Shown here in pieces: positions 32,816 to 41,967 of a stretch of 64,000 nucleotides of DNA. Below the pieces are notes generated by a model. It was not told where the DNA came from. It did not search any database and was given only the letters and a program-made list of their open reading frames with translations. The stretch lies in assembly GCA_963707965.1 (NCBI GenBank), contig CAVPRR010000007.1, forward strand, positions 496,001 through 560,000. Reading direction: 5' to 3'. Origin of the DNA: VRUE01 sp963707965 (GTDB taxonomy: Bacteria > Actinomycetota > Thermoleophilia > Solirubrobacterales > 70-9). The position numbers and the translations under genes were made by a program. The first letter of the stretch is position 1. Each line of letters starts with the position of its first letter.

Positions 32816-32991
32816 CTCGGGGTGGACTGCGATCCGGAGGCGAAGGAGCTGCGGGACCTACCGCGGCGGGGATTGAGCCGTTCGCCGTCCTGGACCTCGG
32901 TGACGCGAACCTCTTGCTCCGTCCTCAATTTGGCCCGGGTCGGAGGCGGCAAGGCCGACGCCGGCAGCAGGGCGAGCTTTTGCCGCAGGCC

Positions 32992-33522
32992 TCAGAAGTC
33001 GACGCCGTGGCGCGAGAGCCAGGATCGAAGGTTCTCGATGAGCGCCGGGAGCGCCGCTCGCAGCCCTTCGACGGCCTCTCGTACTTCGTCGGCATCGACA
33101 TCGGGTGAGGCGTGCTCGAGGCGGCCCTCGAGCACGTAGAGCTCGTTCAGCATGGCTGCCCGCTCTTTCGTCAGACCACCATCCGTACGGACAGCCTCGA
33201 TCGCTTGATCGGCGTGGGGTCGGCGATGCGGCAAGAGGCCGAGCAGCCGCGAGCCGGCACTCGCCTTGAGGATCTCAACGTAGGCATTGAGGATCGCCGA
33301 GTGATCGCCGGTTACCACCATGGTCCGGTTCGCATCTTGGGGCTCGGACGATTCGAACGCGGTTCTCCACTCCGCGGCATCCAGTTCGCCATCGAAGTTC
33401 TCCTCGATTGCGAGATCGAGCGCTTTGCGGTGCTTGCCGATGGTCTCGAAGAACCGCGCCAGGCGCGCCCGCTCGGCCTCGAGCGCCTTGCCCGAGACCT
33501 TCGGCGACGAAGCGTCGCTCAT
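32992..33522 (-). CDS. HEPN-like protein with altered catalytic motif, partner of MNT
   Basis: 176 residues from ATG 33522. All-helical; its last ~75 residues align by eye with the HEPN protein at 21308-21844 (ERAAMLNELYVLEGRLEHAS against ATRLQNVKDMRNELAHAY). The histidine is kept (H137), but the arginine five residues before it in R-x4-H is Glu132; an Arg at 134 is out of register. It may be inactive, use other residues or be mis-aligned. Its start overlaps the stop of the MNT gene by four bases, the same order as the first pair. Confidence 0.6.
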   Translation of the reverse strand: MSDASSPKVSGKALEAERARLARFFETIGKHRKALDLAIEENFDGELDAAEWRTAFESSEPQDANRTMVVTGDHSAILNAYVEILKASAGSRLLGLLPHRRPHADQAIEAVRTDGGLTKERAAMLNELYVLEGRLEHASPDVDADEVREAVEGLRAALPALIENLRSWLSRHGVDF

Positions 33523-34079
33523 CTGCTCAGCTCCGCGATCGCCTGGCGCGCGCCGGCTATCTGCCGACGGTAAGCGCGCTGCGCACGGGCATGGATGGCG
33601 TGGCGGCGATCGCGAAGTTGCGACCAACTCCCATTCCGATCGACAAGGACCCGGCCCTCGTCGACGATCCGGTCGAGCAGCAGCGGCGCGGTTGCCTCTA
33701 CCCGGTCCAGCAGCGCGACGTCCACCCGGCGGCCGGCGATCGGCTCCAGGCGCGCGCTCAGCGCGAACGCGCCCGAGGGGCGATCCTCGTCGAAGGCTAC
33801 GAGCAGATCGAGGTCGGAGCCGGCGTCGTCGTCTCCACGCGCCATCGACCCGTACATCACGGCCAGCTTCACGCGGCGCTCGGTGCGCAGCGCCCGGCGA
33901 AGGGCGGCGAGCGTCTCCCAATGGCCCCGCAGGTACTCGCGCTCGCCAGGGGCGAGCCGAAGCTGCCGGGGTCCCGGCCGACGGCAGCGCAGAGTGCCCT
34001 GCGAAGCGGCGCGGCGAAGCGTGCGCTCCTCGGCGCCATGCTCGGAGGCCAGTTCCTGAATCACGCCCATACGGCGCAT
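33519..34079 (-). CDS. MNT-type nucleotidyltransferase with N-terminal HTH (second copy)
   Basis: 186 residues. Same layout as 20745-21308: HTH-like start (VIQELASEHGAEERTLRRAA), then EYLRGHWETLAALRRALRTE shared with the paralogue, then G77-S78 and D89-x-D91 in MYGSMARGDD/SDLDLL. The metal-binding pair is intact. Expected to be the antitoxin and operon repressor; a dyad spans its start. Confidence 0.8.
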   Translation of the reverse strand: MRRMGVIQELASEHGAEERTLRRAASQGTLRCRRPGPRQLRLAPGEREYLRGHWETLAALRRALRTERRVKLAVMYGSMARGDDDAGSDLDLLVAFDEDRPSGAFALSARLEPIAGRRVDVALLDRVEATAPLLLDRIVDEGRVLVDRNGSWSQLRDRRHAIHARAQRAYRRQIAGARQAIAELSR

Positions 34080-34109
34080 TTTACAGCACCGGTGTGTCCG
34101 TTATGGGCG
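34064..34109. promoter_or_regulatory. Inverted repeat spanning the start of the second MNT gene
   Basis: CGCCCATACGG (34064-34074, inside codons 3-6) pairs with CCGTTATGGGCG (34098-34109) with one bulged base. The start codon (34077-34079) lies between the arms. Confidence 0.5.
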
Positions 34110-34198
34110 TAGTAATGTCACGCAAGCGTTTGCCGCAGATAGAGACGTGCCTACTTGCGACGGGCCGGTGGCGTAGGTTTCGCATCTCTTTGGAGGCG

Positions 34199-36215
34199 AT
34201 GGGGACAGCGGAGCAGGGGGATCGGGGGGCCGAGCCGGCGCGGCACGGGCTGGCGGTCGGGGCGCTCGACTGGGGCGGGGTCGCGACCTGGCTGCTCGCC
34301 GCCGTGCTCGTCGTCTACCTGGCGCTGGAAAACGGCGGCTACGACCCGATCCCGCGCGACCAGGTCGGCGTCGCGGTCTGGTGGGCGCTGCTGCTGGGGG
34401 TCGCGGTGGAGGCGCTGCCGGTGCCCGGCCGCACCCGCGCCGCCCTCGCCGCCCTCGGCCTGCTCGCCGGCTTCGCGCTGTGGACCGCGCTCTCGATGGG
34501 CTGGACGCAGAGCTCCGAGCGCACTGCCACCGAGCTGGCGCGAGTCGCCACCTACCTGGGCGTCTTCGCGCTGGGCATCTGCCTTGTCACCCGCCGGCGC
34601 GCCGGCGGCCGGCAACTACTGCACGGCGTCACCTTCGGCCTCGCCCTGGTCTGCGCGCTGGCAGTCCTCTCCCGCCTCCACATGGCCTGGTTCCCTCCCA
34701 ACGAACTGGGCAAGGTGCTGCCCGGGATCGAAATCGAGCGCCGTCTCGCCTACCCGCTCGACTACTCGAGCGCGATGGGAGCCCTGGCCGGGATGACCCT
34801 GCCCCTGCTGCTCGCCGCGACCGCCTCGGCGCGCACGATCGCCGCCCAGGCGCTCGCCGCGGCGGCGATCCCGCTCGCCGGCCTCACCCTCTACCTCGCC
34901 ACCTCGGGCACCGGCGCCGCCGTCGCGACGGTGGCGATGGTCGCCTTCCTCGCCCTCTCCCCCGACCGCCTGCCGAAGCTGCTCACCCTCGCCGCGGGGA
35001 CCGGCGGCGCGGCGATCCTGGCGCTGGCGGTCGCCCACCGCGACGGCGCTCGCCCGCGGCCTGCCGACCGCCGGCCGCCGAACAGCAGGGGACCGAGGTG
35101 CTCTGGATCGCGCTGGCGGTCTGCGCCGGCGTCGCCGTGGTCCAGGTCGGCATCGCGCTCGCCGTCCGCGGCACTCGGCCGCCCCGCGCCTGGCTGCGGA
35201 TCAGCCGCCGCGAGGCGCTGATCGCGACCGCGGCGGTGCTCGTCGTCGCGATCCCGGCCTCGCTCGCCGCCGGGGGGCCGCACGAGGTCTCCCACCGCTG
35301 GGAGGTCTTCAAGAGCCGCGGCGCGGCGGCGGGCCGGCGAGGCCAGCTCGCCCTCCACGATCCTCAACTTCCACGGCAGCGGCCGCTACCAGTTCTGGGA
35401 ATCGGCGGTGGAAGCAAGCGAAACCGCGCCCTGGAAGGGGATCGGCCCCGGCACCTTCGAGTTCTGGTGGGCGCGCCACGGCTCCTACGACGGCTTCGTC
35501 CGCGACGCCCACTCGCTCTACCTGGAGAACCTGGCCGAGCTGGGGATCGTCGGCCTGCTCCTGATCGGGGGCTTCGTCCTCGCCGTGCTCGGGATCGGCG
35601 CGGTGCGCTCGCTGCGGGCGCCGCCCGAGCAGCGCCTGGTGCTCGCCGCCGCGACCGCCGGCGCGGCCGGCTTCGCGATGGCGGCGGCGCTGGACTGGGT
35701 CTGGCAGCTGGCCGCGCTCGCGGTCGCCTTCATGCTGCTCGCGGCCGTCGCCGTGAGCGGCTACTCGCTGCCGCGAACCGACGCGGCGGCGCCGGCGCAG
35801 CAACCGGCGCAGCGCCGCAACCGGCTGCAGCGCGCCGGCGTGGCCGCGGTCGCGGTCGCCGCCCTGTTCGCGATCTGGTTCCCGCTGCGCGGCGCCACGC
35901 CCTCCGGCAGAGCCAGGTCGACGCCGCGCACGGCGACCTCGCCGCCGCCCTCGAGCAGGCCGACGACGCCGCCGACGCGCAGCCCTACGCGGCCTCGCCC
36001 CGCCTCCAGGAGGCGCTGGTCCTCGAGCGGCAGGGCAAGCTCGGCGAAGCCGCCGCGGCACGCCGCGGCGGCCACCGACAAGGAAGGCGCCGACTGGCGC
36101 ACCTGGCTGATCCTCGCCCGGATCGAAGCCGAGCGGGGCCGGGTCGGCGGCGTCGATCCGCTCGCTGCATCGGGCCCACGCCGTCTATCCCAGATACGGG
36201 TTGCTGAAGCCGTGA
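34199..36215 (+). pseudogene. O-antigen ligase/polymerase-like membrane protein with TPR-like tail, frameshifted
   Basis: ATG 34199 follows GGAGG (34192-34196). About 670 residues after joining frames. Many membrane helices (LLAAVLVVYLALENGGYDPI; VAVWWALLLGVAVEALPVPG; TLPLLLAATASARTIAAQAL), then a large loop ending WKGIGPGTFEFWWARHGSYD and DAHSLYLENLAELGIVGLLL, the H-x3-L-x3-E-x-G pattern of Wzy/WaaL proteins. After the last helix comes a TPR-like segment (EALVLERQGKLGEAAAA ... ARIEAERGR). Extra or missing bases are needed near 35043, 35077, 35330, 35895, 36055 and 36140. Likely role: polymerising or ligating the surface glycan made by the genes downstream. Confidence 0.75.
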
Positions 36216-36279
36216 CCGGGCAGGCCGGCCGCGTTGCCCACCCCAAGCGGCGAACGGAGTGTCGCTCAACACCGCGCTG

Positions 36280-37509
36280 TCAGCTCCAGAGCCCGCTCAC
36301 GGGAACGGCCCAGATGCGGTCGCCGAGGGGGATCGTCTGGCGACCCGTGTAGAGAACGGCACCGGCCTTGAACCGATCTGCCCGGGAGTCGCGCAGACGG
36401 CGCATCGCACGCCAGTCCCTCTCCCGGATCGATGCGCTGGCCTTCACCTCGACCGCGACGAGATCGCCGGCCTGAGACTCGAGGACGATGTCGATCTCGT
36501 CGTCGTGGACACGATAGTGGCGGAGGGTGGAGTGCTCTGCGGCCCAGCTCTGGTGCTTGAGGATCTCCATGCCGCAGAAGGTCTCGAGCGCATGGCCGGT
36601 CACCTGGTCGTCCGTGGTGATCCGTCTCTCGTCGACGCCGAGCTGCTGACTGAGCAGGCCGGTGTCGGTCAGGTACAGCTTGGGCGTATGCAACTCCCGG
36701 GAGCGCAGGCCCGGACGCCAGGCCGGAACGACGTGAACCAGGAAGACGGTCCGCAGAAGCTCGACATAGGCGCTGACGGTCTTATCCGAGATCTGTAGAT
36801 CTCCGGCGAGCTTCCTGTAGTCCAGCAGCTTGGCGGAGTTGGCGGCGAGCAGCCGCAGCAGCCTCGGCATCTCCGACAGCTTCTGAGCAGAGGCTATGTC
36901 CCGCAGGTCTCGTTCCACGATGCCCTGGACGTAGTCGCGATACCAGTTGCGCCGTCGCCCCTCGCTGAGGCTGTAGACGGCGGGGTACCCACCGCGCGCC
37001 ACGAGCTCGGCGAAGGCTTCCCGGCCCACCGGTGCAGCGCTCACCTGGGGAGGATCGCCGGCGAAAAGACAGTCGACGAAGTTGCCGGCGCTCGCATGTA
37101 TCTCGGACTGGGCGAGTGGCCAAAGCTCGACCCGGCGAACCCTGCCGGCCAGCGACTCCGAGATCCTCGGAGCCGTGAGAACGTTCGCCGAGCCGGTCAG
37201 CAGGAACCTCCCAGGCGTTGGATCCTCGTCAACCGCCTGCTTGATCGCGTACAGGAGGTCGGGAGCCAGCTGCACCTCATCGATCAGCGCCGGCCCGCGC
37301 AGCCCCGCGATGAATCCATGGGGGTCGAGGCGAGCAGCGTCGCGAGTGGCCTGATCATCCAGCGTGACGACGGTGGCCGGGTGATCGGTTGTCACGACCT
37401 GTTTGGCAAGGGTGCTCTTGCCGACCTGCCTGGCGCCCAGCACGAACACGACCCGGCTGTAGCCGAGTGCCTCGACGACGAGTGGGCGGGCGTGGCGTTC
37501 GATCAGCAT
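36280..37509 (-). CDS. AAA ATPase fused to PD-(D/E)XK-like domain (DUF4143 family)
   Basis: 409 residues from ATG 37509 (a longer frame to 37587 would have to read through the iterons). Walker A GARQVGKST (25-33); Walker B PALIDEVQLAPDLL; RFLLTGSANVLTAP. Winged-helix part LDYRKLAGDLQISDKTVSAY. C-terminal nuclease-like DEIDIVLE ... VAVEVKASASI and final GDRIWAVPVSGLWS. The gene sits between the long and the shortened copies of the O-antigen ligase. It is the only copy with a four-unit iteron. Confidence 0.85.
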   Translation of the reverse strand: MLIERHARPLVVEALGYSRVVFVLGARQVGKSTLAKQVVTTDHPATVVTLDDQATRDAARLDPHGFIAGLRGPALIDEVQLAPDLLYAIKQAVDEDPTPGRFLLTGSANVLTAPRISESLAGRVRRVELWPLAQSEIHASAGNFVDCLFAGDPPQVSAAPVGREAFAELVARGGYPAVYSLSEGRRRNWYRDYVQGIVERDLRDIASAQKLSEMPRLLRLLAANSAKLLDYRKLAGDLQISDKTVSAYVELLRTVFLVHVVPAWRPGLRSRELHTPKLYLTDTGLLSQQLGVDERRITTDDQVTGHALETFCGMEILKHQSWAAEHSTLRHYRVHDDEIDIVLESQAGDLVAVEVKASASIRERDWRAMRRLRDSRADRFKAGAVLYTGRQTIPLGDRIWAVPVSGLWS

Positions 37510-37516
37510 GATGCCC

Positions 37517-37604
37517 TGCAGATGCGGAAAACTGCCTGTGCAGATGCGGAGAGTAGCAGCTGCAATTGCGGAGAATAGCCATTGCAAAATGCGGAGCGCT
37601 CATG
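37517..37604. promoter_or_regulatory. Four 22-bp iterons before a DUF4143 ATPase
   Basis: Units begin at 37517, 37539, 37561 and 37583. The first two share TGCAGATGCGGA; the third has TGCAATTGCGGAGA and the fourth TGCAAAATGCGGAG. The TGCGGA core recurs every 22, 22 and 23 bases, two turns of the helix, so bound proteins would line up on one face. The array ends eight bases before the ATG. Confidence 0.7.
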
Positions 37605-37629
37605 AGGAAGAAGAGACAGGGCCAACGCT

Positions 37630-37712
37630 GGCGGCAGGGCGAGTGTCGTAGCTTTCCCATCGCCTGAAATTGAACGACTGGTCAGGGAGCAGGCCTGATC
37701 TGACCCGCTCGC
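37630..37712 (-). repeat. Dispersed repeat, copy 3
   Basis: GCAGGGCGAGTGTCGTAGCT then TTCCCATCGCC, as in copy 1 but with two single-base losses and a diverged end. It runs straight into the shortened ligase copy. Confidence 0.65.
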
Positions 37713-37716
37713 CCTC

Positions 37717-38398
37717 GGCTATGACCCGATCCCGCGCGACCAGGTCGGCGTCGCGGTCTGGTGGGCGCTGCTGCTCGGGGTCGCGGTCGAGGCGCTGCCG
37801 GTGCCGGGCCGGACCCGCGCGGCGCTCGTTGCCCTCGGCCTGCTCTTCGGCTTCGCCCTCTGGACGGCGTTCTCGCTGGGCTGGGCGGAGAGCAGCGAGC
37901 GCACCGCCAACGAGCTGGCCCGGGTCGCCGCCTACCTGGGCGTCTTCGCCCTGGGCGTCTGCCTCGTAACGAGACGCCGCGCCGGCGCCAAGCACGTCCT
38001 GGACGGCGTTACCTTCGGCCTCGCCTTGGTCTGCGCGCTGGCGGTGCTCTCGCGCCTCCACATGGCCTGGTTCCCGCCCAACGAACTCGGCAAGGTGCTT
38101 CCCGGGATCGAAATCGAGCGGCGTCTCGCCTATCCGCTCAACTACTCAGATCAGGCCCGCGACGCCGCCAAACGCACGGCCAGATGCCGCCTCGCCCCTG
38201 CTCCAAGAGGCCCTGGTTCTCGAGCAGCAGGGAAAGCTCCGCGCGGCCGCGGCCACCACCCGCAAGGAAGGCGCCGAGTGGAGCACCTGGTTCATCCTCG
38301 CTCGCATCGAAGCCGAGCGGGGCAGGATCGGACCGGCGCTGCGCGCCTACGCCAGGGCCCACCGCGCAAATCCGCTGTACGGGCTGCTGAAACCGTGA
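37717..38398 (+). pseudogene. O-antigen ligase copy, 5'-truncated and internally deleted
   Basis: Starts inside the gene at GYDPIPRDQVGVAVWWALLL (equivalent to about 34345 in the long copy) and runs to RRLAYPLNYS; the next bases jump to the TPR-like tail (QEALVLEQQGKLRAAA ... ANPLYGLLKP, stop 38396-38398). About 1.2 kb of the membrane domain is missing. The tail is one base out of frame with the front part. Confidence 0.8.
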
Positions 38399-38501
38399 CC
38401 CGGACAGGCCGGAGCAGTGGTTGTAATCTGTCTGTTACCAGCGACCGTCAGGCTGACAATTGGGGCCTCTCCGTGTGGACCGTGTGGGTTACAATTTTCC
38501 A

Positions 38502-39359
38502 GTGAGTTGGTCGAGGCGGGCGAAGCAGGCAATCGGGCGGCGAAACATGCAGCGGGTGGCTGGCCACTGGCATCGGGTTCGCTCCCCTAGTAGGCGGGGA
38601 GCTCAGGAGAGCCACGGGGCGTCGGCCCAAAGCCAGACATACGGACCTCCGGATTTCATTGGGGTAGGGACTCAGCGTTCGGGGACCTCCTGGTGGTTTT
38701 CGCTGCTGCTTTGCCATCCCGGCGTCGATCACAGCGTTCGGCAGCGGAAGGAGCTCCACTACTTCGATCGCTTCGTCGATTGCGAGTTTGGCGCGAACGA
38801 CGTCGCCGGCTACCACGCTGCCTTCCCCCGCTCAGGCGATCTCGTCAGGGGCGAGTGGACTCCGCGGTACATGTTCGATTTTTGGGTGCCGCGGCTGCTG
38901 TCTCTGGCGGCCCCGGAGGCGCGCCTCCTGGTGATGCTCCGCAACCCGGTCGAGCGCTTTCGCTCAGGCATTGCGCACGAAGAAGGCCTGTTCGGCAGCG
39001 AGCCGTGGAAGCGCCGCATCTTCGCCGGCTCGGCACTCGCCCGCGGCCGGTACGCCGAGCAGCTGAATCGCCTCTGCGACTATTTTCCGCGCTCACAGAT
39101 CCTCGTCCTTCAGTACGAGAGATGCGTAGCCGACCCGCAGGCCTTCTACGACAAGACGCTGGCCTTTCTGGGTCTTCCCCCATTCCTGCTCGATCGCTCC
39201 GAGATAGGCCGCTCCGTTGGCATCCCCACCCGCCGTGTCTCGCTGCCAACGGGGATACGCGATGCCGTGGTGGGTGAGCTCCAGAAAGACGTTCGACAGC
39301 TCGCTTCCGCGTATCCCGAGATCGATCTTTCGCTTTGGCCCGACTTCGCGCCGGGCTAG
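38502..39359 (+). CDS. Sulfotransferase
   Basis: 285 residues from GTG 38502; ATG 38547 and TTG 38460 are alternatives. TACAAT at 38490-38495 could be a -10 box, but it lies too close to 38502 unless a later start is used. The PAPS 5'-phosphosulfate loop is GVGTQRSGTSWW and the 3'-phosphate site LRNPVERFRSGI, both complete. Ends SLWPDFAPG. Probably adds sulfate to a sugar of the surface glycan. The stop codon TAG is followed at once by an IS630-type element. Confidence 0.88.
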   Translation: MSWSRRAKQAIGRRNMQRVAGHWHRVRSPSRRGAQESHGASAQSQTYGPPDFIGVGTQRSGTSWWFSLLLCHPGVDHSVRQRKELHYFDRFVDCEFGANDVAGYHAAFPRSGDLVRGEWTPRYMFDFWVPRLLSLAAPEARLLVMLRNPVERFRSGIAHEEGLFGSEPWKRRIFAGSALARGRYAEQLNRLCDYFPRSQILVLQYERCVADPQAFYDKTLAFLGLPPFLLDRSEIGRSVGIPTRRVSLPTGIRDAVVGELQKDVRQLASAYPEIDLSLWPDFAPG

Positions 39360-40597
39360 TAGACCCGCCCGAAAATACGTTCAGGCGGATCGGCAGGATC
39401 TCGGCAGCAGGCGACGAAACTCACCGCAGTGGCCCGGAAGATCGAGATCGAGCTGAGCGAGGAGGAGCGCGGCGAGCTGGAGCGCATCGCTCGCTCGGAG
39501 ACGACGCCGTTCCGCGAGGTGCAGCGGGCGCGGATGGTGCTCTACTCCGCGGCCGGGGCGACCCGACGGCGAGATCGCCGAGCGCCTGGACACCACGCCG
39601 GAGTGCGTCGGCAAGTGGCGGCGAAGGTTCGGCGAGCAGCGGCTCGAGGGACTCACGGACCAGCCAGCGCGCGGGTCGCCCGCGCCGTTTTCCCCCCGGA
39701 GCAGGTCGCCGAGGTCAAGGCGATCGCCTGCGAGCTGCCGGCCACCCACGGCCTGCCGCTCGGCGCGCTTCATCGCGCACTGAGCTGCACCGGCTGGTGA
39801 TCGAGCGCGGCGTCACCGACGCCTCGGCGTCGACGATCTGGCGCTGGCTGCACGAGGACGCGATCAAGCCCTGGCAGGTGCGCTCGTGGATCTTCCCGCG
39901 CGACCCCGACTTCGCCGCCAAGGCCGGCCGGGTGCTCGACCTCTACGCGCGGCGCTTCGAGGGCAAGCGGCTGCGCCCCGACGAGTACGTGATCTGCGCC
40001 GACGAGAAGTCCCAGCTGCAGGCGCTCGGCCGCCGCCACCCGACCGCTGCCGCCGGCGCCGGGCCGCCCGGCGCTGGTCGAGTTCGAGTACCGCCGCGGC
40101 GGCACGCTCGCCTACCTGGCCGCCTGGGACGTCCACCACGCCAACCTCTTCGACCGCGTCGAGGAGAAGACCGGGATCGAGCCCTTCGGGCGCCTGGTCG
40201 AGCAGGTGATGAGCAGCGAGCCCTACGCCTCGGCGCGGCGCGTGTTCTGGATCGTCGACAACGGCTCCTCGCACGCCGGGCAGGCCTCGATCGAGCGGCT
40301 CGAGGGCGCCTACGAGAACCTGCGCCTGATCCACCTGCCGATCCACGCCTCCTGGCTCAACCAGATCGAGCTCTACTTCTCGATCGTCCAGCGCAAGGCG
40401 CTCACCCCCAACGACTTCGGCTCGCTGGACGAGCTCGCCGAGCGGCTGCTCGCCTTCGGCGCGCACTACCGCCGAGATCGCCCGCCCGTTCGAGTGGACC
40501 TTCACCCGCGCCGACCTCGACCGCGTGCTGGCCCGGATCGCCGACCGCGAGCCCCACCTGCGGCTCGCGGCCTGAGACGAACTTGCGGACGCGTCTA
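39360..40597 (+). mobile_element. IS630-family insertion sequence
   Basis: 1238 bases. Left end TAGACCCGCCCGAAAATACG (39360 on) and right end, read inwards, TAGACGCGTCCGCAAGTTCG (40597 down) match at about 16 of 22 positions and both begin with TA, the known IS630 target. The left TA follows the stop of the sulfotransferase, and the right TA gives the TAG stop of the glycosyltransferase at 40595-41677, so neither flanking gene is broken. Confidence 0.75.
39429..40575 (+). pseudogene. IS630 transposase, several frameshifts
   Basis: GTG 39429. N-terminal HTH part (IELSEEERGELERIARSETT ... EVQRARMVLYSA), then in other frames LHRLVIERGVTDASASTIWR, the catalytic pieces ICADEKSQ, RRVFWIVDNGSSH and HASWLNQIELYFSIVQ (the D, D, E of the DDE_3 nuclease), and LARIADREPHLRLAA at the stop. 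Breaks near 39560, 39780, 40055 and 40470. All catalytic residues survive, so the breaks may be sequence error. Confidence 0.8.
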
Positions 40598-41677
40598 CTG
40601 GTCGCCTCGAATGATCGCGGCGATCGTCGGCAGCCAGCGGCGAGGTCGAGACTCCTCTTCGACCCGCCGCCGGCCCGCCACGCCGAGGCGGGATCGCAGG
40701 CCGGGGTCCGCGGCAAGCGTCTGCAGCGCGTCGAGCCAGGGTTCCCCGCCGGTGACGGCGCAGCCAGCGTCGGCGATGGTGGCGCCAGATACGCCGACGT
40801 CGTCGGCGACGGGAGGGACGCCGGCGGCCATGTACTGGAGCGCCTTGTAGGCGCACTTGCCGCGCGTCCAGGGCGTGTCGTCGAGCGGCATCAGGCCGAT
40901 GTCCATCTCGTCCAGTGCCTCGCACTCCGCCTCAGGGCTCCAGGCGCGCTCCTCGACCCGCACGCCAGCGATCTCCGCCGCCGAGCCGCCGACGACGAGC
41001 AAGCGCACGGGCCGGTTCGACTCCTTCGCCAGCCGTTCGAGCACGGGTGCGACCCGCTCCAAATAGGGCGCCGTGGTGGGCGAGCCGATCCAGCCGAGCG
41101 TCAGCGCCTCGTTCTGCTCGTGCACCCGGACCGCGTAGGCGGCGGGGTCGACCAGCGAGGGCACGACCGTGACGCGCTCGCTGTAGACGGCGAGGTGCTC
41201 AGCGAGGATCTCGTTGCCGGCGATCGTGTGCTCGGCCCGCTCGGCGAGCCAGCGGACCTTGCGGGCCGCGCCCTTCAGCGCGCTCGCCGGATGGCCGCCG
41301 GTCTGGCGCCCGCTCAGCCAGACCGCGTCGTCGACGTCATAGACCAGCCTGCGGCCTCTCGCCGCGGCCCGCTCCAGAGCAAGCGATGGCGCCAAGTCGA
41401 CCTGGCGCTGGACGACGACCGTGGACGCCCCATCCCCCCGCTCGCGCAGCTCACGCAGCAGCCGGCGGCGGGCACTCGCCAGGACCCGGGCCTTGCCGGC
41501 GGCGCTCGCGCCACGGAAGCGCCGCGCCTGTTCGGCGGAGAAGAGCGGCAGCAACTCGAGCGCCACACCGTGCTCGACCAGTCCTCGACTCGGCAACTCC
41601 AAGCGGATGCGGAAGGCCGCATCGGCGGCCCCCTGGCCCGATGTCGCGATCGTAGGCTTCAGATAAGATGGACTCAA
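40595..41677 (-). CDS. Glycosyltransferase family 4-like
   Basis: 360 residues from a TTG start. N-terminal Rossmann half carries RRLVYDVDDAVWLSGRQTGG; C-terminal half LTLGWIGSPTTAPYLERVAP, LLVVGGSA, and a donor-site region ALDEMDIGLMPLDDTPWTRG then KCAYKALQYMAAGVPPVADD. This subgroup (Y-D-x-D-D, K-x-x-Q-Y-M-A) is common in polysaccharide loci. It ends at the IS element and is paralogous to the broken gene at 42853-43930. Confidence 0.85.
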   Translation of the reverse strand: MSPSYLKPTIATSGQGAADAAFRIRLELPSRGLVEHGVALELLPLFSAEQARRFRGASAAGKARVLASARRRLLRELRERGDGASTVVVQRQVDLAPSLALERAAARGRRLVYDVDDAVWLSGRQTGGHPASALKGAARKVRWLAERAEHTIAGNEILAEHLAVYSERVTVVPSLVDPAAYAVRVHEQNEALTLGWIGSPTTAPYLERVAPVLERLAKESNRPVRLLVVGGSAAEIAGVRVEERAWSPEAECEALDEMDIGLMPLDDTPWTRGKCAYKALQYMAAGVPPVADDVGVSGATIADAGCAVTGGEPWLDALQTLAADPGLRSRLGVAGRRRVEEESRPRRWLPTIAAIIRGDQ

Positions 41678-41724
41678 GTGATGATACCCCGCAAGGCACC
41701 CGAGAGCCCGATGCTCACCAGGAG

Positions 41725-41919
41725 GCCCTGGTTCTCGAGCAGCAGGGAAAGCTCCGCTCGGCCACAGCCACCACCCGCAAGGAAGGCGCCGAATGGAGCA
41801 CCTCGTTCATCCTCGCCCGCATCGAAGCCGAGCGAGGCAGGATCGGCCCGGCGCTGTGCGCCTACGCCAGGGCCCACCGCGCCAATCCGCTGTACGGGCT
41901 GCTGAAAGCTGAACTGTAG
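41725..41919 (+). pseudogene. O-antigen ligase tail fragment
   Basis: Only the TPR-like end remains: EALVLEQQGKLRSATATTRK ... GPALCAYARAHRANPLYGLL-KAEL, stop 41917-41919. Nearly identical to the end of 37717-38398, with a changed final codon context. Confidence 0.8.
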
Positions 41920-41967
41920 GCAAAACCAGATGCGTTCAGATGCGTTTGCCGGGATATCCTGCCGCCA

